A stretch of DNA of 64,000 bases from Paeniglutamicibacter gangotriensis Lz1y (GCF_000348945.1 NZ_AOCK01000013.1:1-64000), one strand, 5' to 3'. Positions 1 through 9,119 are shown, counted from the stretch's first letter. Numbers and translations: made by a program. Notes: a model not told the origin generated them from the letters alone.

Positions 1-622
1 AGTCGTAGGTGTAGGCCAGGCGGCGGACTTGGTCGGTGAGCATGCGCTCTCCCATACCTTCCAGGGCACCGGGGGAACGGAGCAGGTCTGCGTCGAGCTG
101 TTGGCGGTCTGCCGCCAGCAGGTGCGCGGATTCCTTGTCGATGATCATGGCCTGGGTTTCGTTGATGTCCCCGGCCAGTAGGGCTGCGAAGGTCAGGGGC
201 AGGTCGGCGATCATGCGGGCGCAGTAGGCCATGAAGGCCCGGCCCTTGGCCGAGGATTCGCGGCGGGCTTGGCCTGCTTGGACTCCGATGCCGTAGGCGG
301 GATTGTTTTCGTGGGTTCCGGATTCGACACGGATCTCCACCAGGCCTTTTTCCATCATGGATGCTGCAACGACTTGGGCTCCGCAGGCGGTGCCTTTGAT
401 CCGTTCGATCCTTTCCATGATTTCGTATTGCTCTGCGGCGGTGCCGCCGGGGAATAGTTGCGCTAGTCCGTTGCGGATGGTTTCGAGGTAGGCGAGGTCT
501 TCGGTGTGGCTCCTGCCCGGGCGCGGTGGGGCGGGAATGATCCGGGGTGTGGGGTGTCCGGATCCAACGGTTTCGTCTGGAGGTTCGCCTCGCGAACCTG
601 TTTGATTCTTTTCTTCGAACAT
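1..622 (-). CDS. DUF222 domain protein (HNH endonuclease type), 3' part missing
   Basis: Reading frame runs from an ATG at 622 off the left edge, so about 207 N-terminal residues are visible. The sequence fits the DUF222 domain that in actinobacteria usually precedes a C-terminal HNH nuclease motif; conserved-looking stretches include GIGVQAGQARRESSAKGR and FAALLAGDINETQAMIID. These proteins occur in many copies in Arthrobacter-type genomes and their role is not settled. The HNH part would lie outside the window, so nuclease activity cannot be judged. The start is odd: GGAGGT abuts the ATG with no spacer. It is divergent from the glycosylase-like gene at 813. Confidence 0.8.
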   Translation of the reverse strand, partial: MFEEKNQTGSRGEPPDETVGSGHPTPRIIPAPPRPGRSHTEDLAYLETIRNGLAQLFPGGTAAEQYEIMERIERIKGTACGAQVVAASMMEKGLVEIRVESGTHENNPAYGIGVQAGQARRESSAKGRAFMAYCARMIADLPLTFAALLAGDINETQAMIIDKESAHLLAADRQQLDADLLRSPGALEGMGERMLTDQVRRLAYTYD

Positions 623-776
623 ACCTCCATTCTACGCTTGGGAACCGACGATTTGAAGAGGTAACTCTTTCTTGGGATTCGCTAAAGTCTCATGTCAGGT
701 GTTGATTTTGGTTATCCACAGTACGACGGTAGACCCTTGACAAACCGGGCATCCCCGGAGCGCCAAAAAATCGAAA

Positions 777-806
777 TTGAGCCTGACAACTACTCCAAGC
801 GATAAT
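777..806 (+). promoter_or_regulatory. Candidate promoter of a leaderless gene
   Basis: TTGAGC (777-782) and GATAAT (801-806) are separated by 18 bp, and the downstream ATG begins 6 nt after the -10 box. That spacing puts the transcription start at the ATG itself, and there is no Shine-Dalgarno sequence. Read from sequence only; leaderless genes are common in actinobacteria. Confidence 0.5.
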
Positions 807-812
807 GAATAG

Positions 813-1718
813 ATGCTTCCCTCCACGCTCACCTGGCTGCCCGAAGAGCAGTGGCGATCCGCGGCCGACGCCCACCGGGCACGAGCCACACGATTTGGCG
901 AGCCTTTCACCGAGCGTCGAATGAAGCGACAAAAACACCCCGTCGAAGATTTCCTCTTCACCTATTACACACAGAAGCCCGGCCAGCTCTACCGCTGGCA
1001 TCCGGGCCCCGGTGTGGTGCTCGCCGGAGCCGGGGCCGAGGAACGCGCGAACTGGAAGTTCTATCTCGAGGTTGTGCATCCCGAAACCGGCGAGCGCGGC
1101 TACACCGTTGACCTCGAGTCCTTCGCACACACCCGCACCGATGCCATTCGTTTTGCCAACGTCATCCTGGCCGGTGCCGTCACCCGCCCCGGGAACTTTG
1201 CTTGCTTCGGGCTGCACGAGTGGGCGATGGTCTACAAATCCGCGGGAAACGGGATCCGGCACGAATACTTGCCGTTGCGTCTGGGTGCCGAGGGGACCGA
1301 CGCGGTGGTCGAGGAACACCGGATCCGCTGCACGCATTTTGATGCCTTTCGCTTCTACACACCCGAGGCCGTTCCTTTGAACGCACTGCAGCCCACCCGC
1401 GAGACCCAGCGCGACCTGGAGCAGCCCGGATGTCTGCATGCCAACATGGACCTGTACAAATGGGCCTACAAGCTGACCCCGGCGGTACCTAGCGACCTCG
1501 TAATGGACTGCTTCGAACTGGCCTGGGACATTCGCAGCATGGACATGCAGGCCTCCCCCTACGACCTGTCCGATTGGGGACAGGAACCCATCCGCATCGA
1601 GACACCGGCGGGCAAGTCCGAGTATGTACGCCTGCAGAAGGACTTCGCCGACCGGGCCCAAGAGTTGCGCGCCCGTCTGCTGGCCGTTGCCCAATCATTG
1701 CCCTTGCCACAGACTTAA
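813..1718 (+). CDS. 3-methyladenine DNA glycosylase-like protein
   Basis: A 301-residue soluble protein resembling an actinobacterial family that databases label 3-methyladenine DNA glycosylase; the hallmark near the N-terminus is KHPVEDFLFTYY. If the label holds, it would remove alkylated bases in base-excision repair, but I see no helix-hairpin-helix and cannot identify a catalytic residue, so the reaction is inferred from family naming only. The ATG at 813 lies 6 nt behind a -10-like GATAAT and lacks a ribosome site, suggesting a leaderless mRNA. The lipoprotein gene follows after 48 bp. Confidence 0.6.
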   Translation: MLPSTLTWLPEEQWRSAADAHRARATRFGEPFTERRMKRQKHPVEDFLFTYYTQKPGQLYRWHPGPGVVLAGAGAEERANWKFYLEVVHPETGERGYTVDLESFAHTRTDAIRFANVILAGAVTRPGNFACFGLHEWAMVYKSAGNGIRHEYLPLRLGAEGTDAVVEEHRIRCTHFDAFRFYTPEAVPLNALQPTRETQRDLEQPGCLHANMDLYKWAYKLTPAVPSDLVMDCFELAWDIRSMDMQASPYDLSDWGQEPIRIETPAGKSEYVRLQKDFADRAQELRARLLAVAQSLPLPQT

Positions 1719-1766
1719 GGGAGCTGGCCAACGTTCCCGGCCGGCGTCAGGCTGGAGGGCCGCACC

Positions 1767-2243
1767 ATGCAGCGCACGATGACTTTGTTGTTAGCCGGGC
1801 TGTTGTTGGGTGCCGCCGCACTGCTGGCCGGGTGCGCGGACGATGGCGGAAGCAGCCAGAGCCCCGCTTCGCCCTCATCCACGGGTTCCTCCGTTGAAGC
1901 GCCCCTGACCGATCTGCAGGTCTCGATCAGGGCCGATGGCGCCGTCGAGAGTGCGCACTACCGTCTGGTCTGCGACGGAGACGCGCCACTGCCCGAAAGC
2001 CAACACCCCAACGCGGCAAAGGCCTGTGAACTGGTTCAGGCCACCCCGGCCCTGCTGGCCAGCCCCAAACCCGGCGTCAACGACGCCTGCACCATGCAAT
2101 ACGGTGGACCGGCGGTGGGCGTGGTCAGCGGGACGCTGGACGGGCGGGTGGTGAACCGCGAATTCAACGTGCGCGACGGCTGCGGTATCTCGGACTGGGA
2201 TGCGGCCGTGCCGCTGTTGGTCGAGATGCCCTCCCTGCAATGA
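1767..2243 (+). CDS. Lipoprotein with subtilisin-inhibitor (SSI)-like domain
   Basis: 158 residues. A hydrophobic signal peptide ends in the lipobox LLAGC (Cys23), followed by a Ser/Pro/Gly-rich tether and then an SSI-like domain of about 110 residues with four cysteines outside the lipobox and the family-like stretches CTMQYGGPAVGVVSGTLDG and CGISDWDAAVPLL. SSI proteins are secreted serine-protease inhibitors of actinobacteria; a lipid-anchored version would protect the cell surface or act on a surface protease. GGAGGG precedes the ATG. It converges with the response regulator at 2260 with only 16 bp between the stops and no clear terminator. Confidence 0.7.
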   Translation: MQRTMTLLLAGLLLGAAALLAGCADDGGSSQSPASPSSTGSSVEAPLTDLQVSIRADGAVESAHYRLVCDGDAPLPESQHPNAAKACELVQATPALLASPKPGVNDACTMQYGGPAVGVVSGTLDGRVVNREFNVRDGCGISDWDAAVPLLVEMPSLQ

Positions 2244-2259
2244 TCCCGGTGCGGTGGGC

Positions 2260-2925
2260 TCAGTCTTGGACCAGGTAGCGATGCTCGGGCCGGCCCCTGC
2301 TGCCATAGACCAGCTCGAGACGCAGCGACCCTGCTTGGACCAGGTTGGCTAGGTAGCGTTGCGCGGTGGCGCGGGAGATCCCTACGGCGGTGACCACCTC
2401 CATCACGGTGGCAGGCTCCCCCGCCGCTGCCACCGCTGCCAGTACGGCAGCCTCGGTGGGGGTCGCCGCGGCCACCCCGGCCTCCTCGCCGGAAAGCAGC
2501 GCGCGCTGCGCCCTGTCGATGCCCTGCTGGTCAAGTCCCGCGGAACCTTCCAGCTGCCGGCGGTAGCGGGCGTAGCCGCGCAGCCGTGAGGCGAGCACCT
2601 TCGGGTCGAAGGGCTTCACCAGGTATCCCAGCGCGCCGCGCCTGATGGCGGTGCGCACCGCATCGACCTCGGTGGCCGCGGAAAGCACAAACGCGTCCAC
2701 ATCCAAGGTCGCCAGCAAATCCAACCCGGACCCCTGCGGTAGGTACACATCCAGCAGCAGCAAATCGGGGCTTCCCTCGGCGACAGCACGGGGCACCATC
2801 CGGGCATCGTGCACCGGAGCCAGGGCGCGGAAGCCCGGCACTGCGTCGACGTAGCCGGCGTGCAGCGCCGCGACCCGGAAATCGTCGTCGACGACCAGGA
2901 CCTTGTAGTCGGTGTTCTCGCTCAT
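2260..2925 (-). CDS. CitB/DcuR-type response regulator
   Basis: About 221 residues. The N-terminal receiver domain has the acidic pair (VVDDD), the phospho-acceptor region LLLLDVYLP and the conserved lysine in YLVKPFD. The C-terminal part carries a helix-turn-helix (GISRATAQRYLANLVQAG). This layout is typical of the CitB/DpiA/DcuR group that answers extracellular di- and tricarboxylates. I prefer the ATG at 2925 (AGGGAAG 8 nt upstream) over a GTG at 2931. The site lies within the last codons of the kinase gene, so the two are translationally coupled. The likely target is the divergent CitMHS transporter. Confidence 0.85.
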   Translation of the reverse strand: MSENTDYKVLVVDDDFRVAALHAGYVDAVPGFRALAPVHDARMVPRAVAEGSPDLLLLDVYLPQGSGLDLLATLDVDAFVLSAATEVDAVRTAIRRGALGYLVKPFDPKVLASRLRGYARYRRQLEGSAGLDQQGIDRAQRALLSGEEAGVAAATPTEAAVLAAVAAAGEPATVMEVVTAVGISRATAQRYLANLVQAGSLRLELVYGSRGRPEHRYLVQD

Positions 2926-2927
2926 CT

Positions 2928-4640
2928 TCACTTCTTCCCTTCGAAGGTTCCGTGTGCCGCCGTGCCCTGCCCTGAGGACAGCACCCCGGGAAGTCTGGCG
3001 GCAAAGACCGCTCCGGTGTGTTCGTCGCCGCGGCCCTCGAGCTCCGATCCGGGATCGGCGATCCAGACGTCCCCGCCGCGGGTGCGGGCCAGTCGGCGGA
3101 TCAGCGGCAGTCCCACGCCCTGGCCGTGTTCCTCTGATTCGGGCAGCGTCCCGGTACTGACGCCTTCGGCGAAGACCTCAAGCCCCGGTTCGACCCCCGT
3201 CCCGGAGTCGGCCACGGCCAGGTGCAAGGTGCTGCCCTCGGAGAGCAGGTCCACCTCGACCCAGCGCGGCGTCGGGCCTTGCACCGCGGCACGCAGCGCA
3301 TTGTCGATCAGGTTGCCCAGCACCGCGGTGGCGTCCTGCGCGTCGTTCAGCCGCCCATAGAGCGCGCTGGCCTCTCCGACCCGCAGCACCACGCCGCGTT
3401 CGTACGCCTGGACGCCCTTGGCCCCGAGGAAGGCGCGCAGGTAGGTGTCCTCGATGGCCGCAAGGTTCTGCACCGGTTCGCGCACCGGCCCAGAATCGAT
3501 GACTTCGCCCAGATAGTCGCGGGCTTCGGCCACGTCCCCGTGGTGCAGCAACCCGGAGATGGTGTGCAGCCGGTTGGCGAACTCGTGGCGTTGGGCGCGC
3601 AGCGCGCCGGCCATGGTCTCCACCGCATCCAACCGCTCACCGAGGGTCTCGATGGTCGTGACATCACGCAAGAGCACCACCTGGCCCAGGTCGGAGCCGT
3701 CGCGGGTCACCTGGTGCACGGTGGCGACCAGTGCAGCCTGCTCGGTTTCCAGGCGCAGTGTGGCCCCGGTGCCCTCGGCGATGGCAGCAACCAACGGCGC
3801 GGGCAGCTTCGCTTGGGCATAGGGCAAGCCGATGATGTCGTCCGATTCGTGGCGGTGCGGCAGGCCAAGCATGATCCGGGCGGCCTTGTTGCGCACCGAA
3901 ATCCTTCCGTCCGGTCCGATGCCGATGACGCCGTCGGCCACTCCGTAGAGCACCGCGTCGCGATCGCGCAGCAGCTGTGCCATCTCGGCCGGCTCCAAGC
4001 CCAAGGTCTGGGATTTGAGCCGACGCACCAACCAGCGGGTGGAGACCGCGGACAGGAGCAACGCTCCCAGCCCCAGACCCAGCACCCAGGCGGTGGCGGT
4101 GCGCAGCCGCACGGCAAGTTCCTGGACCCCGACCCCGACGCTGACCTCGCCCACCACCGTGCCGGTGCCCGGGGCGAACACCGGGACCTTGGCGCGCACC
4201 GATTCGCCCAGGGTGCCGTGCTCGCGGGAGACCGATTCGCTTCCGGACAGCGCCGCCGGGTGGGTGGAAACCTTCTGCCCGATCAAGGCGGGTGTCGGAT
4301 GTGCCAGGCGGATCCCGCGGTCCTCGGTAACCACCACAAAAAACGCGCCGGTGCGCAGCCGCACGGCCTCGGCCGCCTCCTGCACCGGCCCGGCGCGCAG
4401 CGCTGCCGAATCCAGATCCTGCGCGTCGGCGTAGCGCTTCACCTGCGTTTGGAGTTCCGGGTCGGCTGCCAGTGTGCGGGCGATGGCCAGGGCCCGTCCC
4501 TGCGCCTGGTCGTTGACGCGCTCGACGGTCACCCACAGGGCGCCGGCCGCGGCCGCCAGAATCATCAGCCCGACCACCACAAACTGCAGGGTCATGATGC
4601 GGGCGGCGAAGCCGCGCCCGGGCTTGGGCTCGTGAGGCAT
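2928..4640 (-). CDS. CitA/DcuS-type sensor histidine kinase
   Basis: About 570 residues from the ATG at 4640. An upstream ATG at 4721 is in frame, but the cytoplasmic start PHEPKPGRGF followed by the first membrane helix (about residues 17-38) fits the family better. A periplasmic sensor region of about 145 residues follows, then a second helix (about 185-205), a PAS-like region, the phospho-acceptor region QRHEFANRLHTISGLL, and a HATPase domain with NLIDNALRAA. Kinases of this group sense citrate, malate or other C4 acids. The adjacent CitMHS transporter points to citrate or a relative. It overlaps the regulator's ribosome site. Confidence 0.85.
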   Translation of the reverse strand: MPHEPKPGRGFAARIMTLQFVVVGLMILAAAAGALWVTVERVNDQAQGRALAIARTLAADPELQTQVKRYADAQDLDSAALRAGPVQEAAEAVRLRTGAFFVVVTEDRGIRLAHPTPALIGQKVSTHPAALSGSESVSREHGTLGESVRAKVPVFAPGTGTVVGEVSVGVGVQELAVRLRTATAWVLGLGLGALLLSAVSTRWLVRRLKSQTLGLEPAEMAQLLRDRDAVLYGVADGVIGIGPDGRISVRNKAARIMLGLPHRHESDDIIGLPYAQAKLPAPLVAAIAEGTGATLRLETEQAALVATVHQVTRDGSDLGQVVLLRDVTTIETLGERLDAVETMAGALRAQRHEFANRLHTISGLLHHGDVAEARDYLGEVIDSGPVREPVQNLAAIEDTYLRAFLGAKGVQAYERGVVLRVGEASALYGRLNDAQDATAVLGNLIDNALRAAVQGPTPRWVEVDLLSEGSTLHLAVADSGTGVEPGLEVFAEGVSTGTLPESEEHGQGVGLPLIRRLARTRGGDVWIADPGSELEGRGDEHTGAVFAARLPGVLSSGQGTAAHGTFEGKK

Positions 4641-4847
4641 GCAACCAGTGTAGAACCCGCGGTGGGCTTTATGAGCAAAAAAGGTTTTAGGGGAAGAACG
4701 GGGCTTTGTGCGCACAACCACATCGGCGTGATCGGGAACACGTAGCGTTATGCATCACGGCGCACGGACCGGTTCTCGTTTCCTCTTCCGCGTCGCCGAC
4801 TCCCATCATCTGCGTTTACACGCACCACTTTTCGAAGGAGACCCCCC
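4641..4847. promoter_or_regulatory. Divergent control region with 12-bp palindrome
   Basis: This 207-bp gap separates the two-component genes from the citrate transporter. It contains the perfect palindrome TTGTGCGCACAA at 4706-4717, a plausible binding site for the CitB-type regulator or another factor. No clear -35/-10 pair could be chosen. The transporter has a strong ribosome site (AAGGAGA) at about 4836-4842. Confidence 0.4.
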
Positions 4848-6275
4848 ATGCTGGTAGCACTCGGGTTCCTGATGGTCGCCACCTTCATGGCGCTCATCAT
4901 GACCAAGCGCATGACCCCGTTGCTGGCGCTGATCATCGTCCCGACCGTCTTCGGCCTGTTCGCCGGCGCCGGCCTGGGACTGGGCGATATGGTCATGGAC
5001 GCCGTGAAGTCCATGTCCGGAACCGCGGCCCTGTTGATGTTCGCCATCATGTACTTCGGCATCATGATCGACGTGGGGCTCTTCGACAAGCTCGTCGACG
5101 GCATCCTGAAGCTGGTCGGCAACGACCCGGCCAAGGTCGTCATGGGCACCGCGGTGCTCACCGGACTGATCTCGCTGGACGGCGACGGATCCACCACCTT
5201 CATTGTGGTCACCGCCGCGCTGCTGCCGATCTACCACCGTCTGGGCATGAGCCCGGTGGTGCTGACCTGTGTTGCCGGCTTGACCAACGGCACGCTGAAC
5301 ATCGTCCCGTGGGGAGGCCCGACCGCCCGTGCCGCCGCGGCCCTGCACGTGGATGCCTCGGAGATCTTCGTCCCGATGATCCCCGCGCTAGCCGTGGGCC
5401 TGATCGTGGTCTTCGGCTTCGCCTGGACCATGGGCGTCTCCGAACGCAAGCGCCTGCAGCGTGAGGACCCGCTGCGCTGGGGCCCGGGTTCGGTCATGAC
5501 CGAAGGCACCGGCGGAACCGGTGGAACTTCCGGCTCCGGCAAGACCCCGGCCGGTGGCCGCGGCGTCGCCCTGCTGGACAAGGTTGCTGTCCGCGGCGAC
5601 GGCACCGAGTCCGCCACCATGGACGGCACCGTGCTGGACCCGACCCGTCCGACCCTGCGCCCGAAGCTGTTCTGGTTCAACCTCTCGATGACCGTGGCCA
5701 TCTTCGTGCTGCTGATCGCCGATGTGCTGCCACTGTCCTACCTGTTCATGATCGGCACCGCCGTGGCCCTGCTGGTGAACTTCCCGAAGATTTCGGACCA
5801 GGCGAAGATGATCTCCTCCCACGCTTCCTCGGTGATCGCGGTGGTTTCCATGGTGCTGGCCGCCGCGGTACTCACCGGCGTGCTCTCGGGCACCGGCATG
5901 GTCGATGCGATGAGCACCTGGCTGGTCGACGTGATCCCCACGACGATGGGCCCCTACCTGGCTATCCTCACCGGCATCATCTCCATCCCCGCCACGTTCT
6001 TCATGAGCAACGACGCGTTCTACTTCGGCATCCTGCCGGTGCTCACCGAGGCCGGCGCCCACTACGGCATCGGTGCCGTGGATATGGCCCGCGCCTCGAT
6101 CACGGGCCAGCCGGTACACATGCAATCCCCCTTGGTCCCCGCGATCCTGCTGCTGGTCTCGATGTCCAAGGTCGATTTGGGCGATCACCACAAGAAGGTC
6201 CTCTGGCGTGCCGCGATCGTCGCACTCGTGATGCTCGCCGTCGGTGTGCTCACCGGCGCCATCGGCATCGGCTAA
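4848..6275 (+). CDS. citM: CitMHS family citrate/metal symporter
   Basis: 475 residues, mostly hydrophobic, about 11-12 membrane segments. It matches the CitMHS family, which takes up citrate complexed with a divalent metal together with protons. Recognisable stretches are GLISLDGDGSTTFIVVTAAL, NGTLNIVPWGGPTARAA and the second-half repeat ending QSPLVPAILLLVSM. A Gly/Thr-rich cytoplasmic loop (about 220-245) links the halves. Metal preference (Mg or Ca/Fe) cannot be read from the sequence. It is divergent from the CitA/CitB-type genes, the standard arrangement for ligand-induced uptake. A strong hairpin terminator follows at 6296. Confidence 0.88.
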   Translation: MLVALGFLMVATFMALIMTKRMTPLLALIIVPTVFGLFAGAGLGLGDMVMDAVKSMSGTAALLMFAIMYFGIMIDVGLFDKLVDGILKLVGNDPAKVVMGTAVLTGLISLDGDGSTTFIVVTAALLPIYHRLGMSPVVLTCVAGLTNGTLNIVPWGGPTARAAAALHVDASEIFVPMIPALAVGLIVVFGFAWTMGVSERKRLQREDPLRWGPGSVMTEGTGGTGGTSGSGKTPAGGRGVALLDKVAVRGDGTESATMDGTVLDPTRPTLRPKLFWFNLSMTVAIFVLLIADVLPLSYLFMIGTAVALLVNFPKISDQAKMISSHASSVIAVVSMVLAAAVLTGVLSGTGMVDAMSTWLVDVIPTTMGPYLAILTGIISIPATFFMSNDAFYFGILPVLTEAGAHYGIGAVDMARASITGQPVHMQSPLVPAILLLVSMSKVDLGDHHKKVLWRAAIVALVMLAVGVLTGAIGIG

Positions 6276-6295
6276 GCAACACCGCACCACACCGC

Positions 6296-6327
6296 AGCAG
6301 GCGGGGAGCCTTGGCTCCCCGCCTGCT
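6296..6327 (+). terminator. Rho-independent-type hairpin after citM
   Basis: Perfect 15-bp inverted repeat (AGCAGGCGGGGAGCC and its complement) with a 2-nt centre, 20 bp after the stop. There is no T-run, as is common in high-GC actinobacteria. Confidence 0.8.
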
Positions 6328-6404
6328 GGCGTTTGGGCCCGCGCGTCAGCAGGGCCCACCGAGATGTGAAAAACTGGGGGCACACATCTTGAGGGGAAAC
6401 ACCC

Positions 6405-7976
6405 ATGGAATTCCTGCTGTTGCTCATCGGCCTGCTCTTCGGCACGGTGCTGGTGGTGGGGCTCGGCGAACGGATCCGACTTCCCTACCCGATCTTGATG
6501 CTGATGTTCTCCGCCGGTGCCGCGTTCCTGCCCTTCATCCCCGAGGTCCACATCAAGCCGGAACTGATCCTTCCGCTCTTTTTGCCGCCGCTGCTCTACG
6601 CCGCCGCGCAGCGCAGCTCCTGGTCGATCTTCAGGTTGCGCTGGCGTTCGCTGGTGCTGTTGGCGGTGCTGCTGGTGGTGGCGACCACCGCCGTGGTGGC
6701 CTCGGTGGCCTGGCTGATGATCCCGGCCATGGCCCTGCCGGCGGCGATCGCGCTGGGCGCCATCGTTGCCCCGCCGGACCCGGTGGCAGTGGAATCTGTC
6801 GCCGGCAAGGTCAAGATGCGCCGCAAGCTGATCACGGTGCTGCAGACCGAAGGCCTGTTCAACGATGCCATGGCCATCGTGATCTTCCAGGTTGCTGTCA
6901 CCGCCGCGCTCAGCGGCGGCGAGGTCGGCTGGGATCTGGTTCCCCGGTTCCTGATCGGCGCGGCCGGGGCGATCGTGCTGGGTCTGGCCATGGCCTGGCT
7001 GGTCGGCACGCTGAACCGCTTCGTTCCGGACCTGGTCGCCCGCTCGGCCACCACGCTGGTGGCCCCCTATGCCATCTATTTGATCGCCGAAGAAGTGCAT
7101 TTCTCTGGTGTGGTCGCGGTGGTGGTCACGGCGCTGGAATTGGGCCGGCGCGCCCGCCCGCAGGACTCCGAAGAGCGACTGACCCGCACCGCCTTCTGGG
7201 ACGTGGTGGAGCTGCTAACCACCGGGGTGGCCTTCGGCCTGGTCGGCATCGAGATGCGCTATATCATCGAAGACGAGGGCGCGAACCTGCTCTCCTTCAT
7301 TCCCGGGATCGTGGCCATCTGCGCCGCGGTAGTGTTGGTGCGCTTCGCCTGGATGATGGCGATGTACAAGATCGGCGGCACCGAGAAGAAGAACAAGACC
7401 CCCGGTTCGCTCAAGGAGGTACTGGTGCTCTCCTGGTGCGGTATGCGCGGACTGGCCACCCTGGCCCTGGCCCTGGCGCTTCCGGCCACGATGTCCAGCG
7501 GTGAGCCGTTGGAGGGCCGTAACTTCGTGGTGGCCACAGCCTGCGCGGTGCTCATCACCACGCTGGTCCTGCCCGGGCTCACGCTGCCGGCGTTGATGCG
7601 CGCGCTGAAGCTGCCCAACGATCATGCGGTGGAAGAACGCACCCAGCGGGCGCTGGCCCGCCGCGCGGAGAAGGTCGCCCTGGAAACCATGAAGCGTTCC
7701 ACAGCGGCCTCGGCGCTGCCGCAAAAGCGTCGCGAGGCGCTGGCCCGACGCATGTCTTCGCTGCACACCATCCTCGAGTCGGACCTGGAGCAGGACCCTC
7801 AGAAGATGCTTCAGCTCAAGGCGATCCTCACCGTCATGGACGAGGTGCAGCGCGAGGCTCTCGATGCTGCCCGCGGCGAAATGCTCAAGGCCCGCAATGA
7901 GCCGGGCAACGACCCGGAGCTGGTGGACCGGGTGCTGCGCCGGCTGGATCTGCGCACCGTCACCCTGGATCACTAG
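6405..7976 (+). CDS. Na+/H+ antiporter, CPA1/NhaP family
   Basis: 523 residues: about 12 membrane helices in the first 400 and a hydrophilic C-terminal tail of about 115. The CPA1 signature is clear: APPDPVAVESVAGKVKMRRK followed by ITVLQTEGLFNDAMAIVIF, which contains the ion-binding acidic residue in the FND motif. These proteins exchange Na+ (or K+) for H+ at the cytoplasmic membrane for pH and salt homeostasis; the tail is usually regulatory. The start is supported by GAGGGGAAAC before the ATG. It is monocistronic and converges with the ABC ATPase gene at 8010. Confidence 0.88.
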   Translation: MEFLLLLIGLLFGTVLVVGLGERIRLPYPILMLMFSAGAAFLPFIPEVHIKPELILPLFLPPLLYAAAQRSSWSIFRLRWRSLVLLAVLLVVATTAVVASVAWLMIPAMALPAAIALGAIVAPPDPVAVESVAGKVKMRRKLITVLQTEGLFNDAMAIVIFQVAVTAALSGGEVGWDLVPRFLIGAAGAIVLGLAMAWLVGTLNRFVPDLVARSATTLVAPYAIYLIAEEVHFSGVVAVVVTALELGRRARPQDSEERLTRTAFWDVVELLTTGVAFGLVGIEMRYIIEDEGANLLSFIPGIVAICAAVVLVRFAWMMAMYKIGGTEKKNKTPGSLKEVLVLSWCGMRGLATLALALALPATMSSGEPLEGRNFVVATACAVLITTLVLPGLTLPALMRALKLPNDHAVEERTQRALARRAEKVALETMKRSTAASALPQKRREALARRMSSLHTILESDLEQDPQKMLQLKAILTVMDEVQREALDAARGEMLKARNEPGNDPELVDRVLRRLDLRTVTLDH

Positions 7977-8009
7977 CCGGCAGCCCCGGAAAAACCCGCC
8001 TCTGCGCCC

Positions 8010-9119
8010 TCAGTGCTTGATCCCCTGCAGTGCCACCGGCACTGGGTCGAATCCCAGTTCCACACGCTGGCCCGCCGTGTAGGCGGTGTGGGCATCGTGC
8101 TGGACGGCAACGGATGTTTCTCCGGCGTGGTCCTGGACCGCGACCACGGTGCGGCGCATCGAGCCCAGGAACCCCGAGGAGACGATCGTGCCTGGCAGCC
8201 CGCCGGCCCCGGGGTCCTCCGCCGTGAAGATCCGAATGTGCTCGGGGCGCACGTAGGCGATCGCCGGCTGCCCGGGTACCGCCCCGTTCTCCGAGGCCAC
8301 GGGAAGCTGCTGTCCGTGGATCGTGAACCGCCCGTCCTCGAAGCTGCCGGTGATCTGGTTGGAGATCCCCACGAACTCGGCAACAAAGGGGGTTGCCGGG
8401 CGATGGTAGAGCCCCTCGGGGGTATCAAACTGTTCGATGCGCCCGGCATTCATCACCGCGACCCTATCGGAGATCGCCAGGGCCTCCTCCTGGTCGTGAG
8501 TCACGAACACCGTGGTGATGCCCAGCTCCGTGACAATGGCGCGGATCTGTTCGCGCAATCGGATGCGGACCTTGGCATCCAGTGCCGAGAGCGGCTCATC
8601 AAGCAGCAGCGCCCGGGGCCGTGTGACAAGTGCGCGGGCCAGGGCCACGCGCTGCTGCTGGCCGCCGGAGAGCTGGTGCGCATAGCGGTCCCCGTAATCG
8701 GCCAGCCCCACTGACTCCAGCGCCTCGGCGACCCGCCGGACGCGTTCGGCGTGCGGAACCTTGCGCATACTGAGTCCGAACTCCACGTTTTTCGCCACGC
8801 TCAGGTGCGGGAACAGCGAGTAGGCCTGAAAGACCATACCGATGTCGCGGCGGTTGACCGGAACACCGGAGACGTCCCTCCCGTCGATGAACACCTCACC
8901 GCTGGTGACTTCCTCAAGCCCGGCCAGGACGCGCAGCGCGGTGGTCTTTCCGCAACCCGAGGGGCCCAGCAGGCACACCAGTTCCCCCGGCTTGAGCTCC
9001 AGGTCGATGCCGTGCAGCACGGTGTTGGAGCCGTAGTTCTTGCTCACCTGCCGCAGCGCGATCCCCGTGCCTTCGGGGACGACTGCAGTGGTGCCGCCGG
9101 TAACTGGATCATGTGGCAT
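8010..9119 (-). CDS. ABC transporter ATPase (PotA/FbpC-like)
   Basis: About 369 residues from the ATG at 9119, which overlaps the permease gene by 11 bp. It carries Walker A GPSGCGKTT (residues 52-60), the signature LSGGQQQRVALARAL, Walker B LLLDEP and the switch histidine in FVTHDQEEA. A C-terminal TOBE-type domain (about 280-369) is typical of the iron, polyamine and 2-aminoethylphosphonate groups. It energises the permease pair encoded upstream. Substrate is not determined by the sequence. An in-frame upstream start at 9206 was rejected because it lies inside the permease gene and lacks a ribosome site. Confidence 0.9.
   Translation of the reverse strand: MPHDPVTGGTTAVVPEGTGIALRQVSKNYGSNTVLHGIDLELKPGELVCLLGPSGCGKTTALRVLAGLEEVTSGEVFIDGRDVSGVPVNRRDIGMVFQAYSLFPHLSVAKNVEFGLSMRKVPHAERVRRVAEALESVGLADYGDRYAHQLSGGQQQRVALARALVTRPRALLLDEPLSALDAKVRIRLREQIRAIVTELGITTVFVTHDQEEALAISDRVAVMNAGRIEQFDTPEGLYHRPATPFVAEFVGISNQITGSFEDGRFTIHGQQLPVASENGAVPGQPAIAYVRPEHIRIFTAEDPGAGGLPGTIVSSGFLGSMRRTVVAVQDHAGETSVAVQHDAHTAYTAGQRVELGFDPVPVALQGIKH

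Noticed and set aside
690-1694. 334-residue open frame on the minus strand opposite the glycosylase-like gene
   Set aside because: Antisense shadow of a high-GC gene: no family resemblance, no ribosome site, and the plus-strand product has recognisable family motifs.
3222-4745. 507-residue plus-strand frame opposite the histidine kinase
   Set aside because: Composition is His/Gln/Gly/Arg-rich shadow sequence, and the kinase on the other strand is complete with all motifs.
5388-7100. 570-residue minus-strand frame opposite citM and the antiporter
   Set aside because: It spans two real genes and a terminator; low-complexity Asp/His/Gln/Arg content marks it as a shadow.
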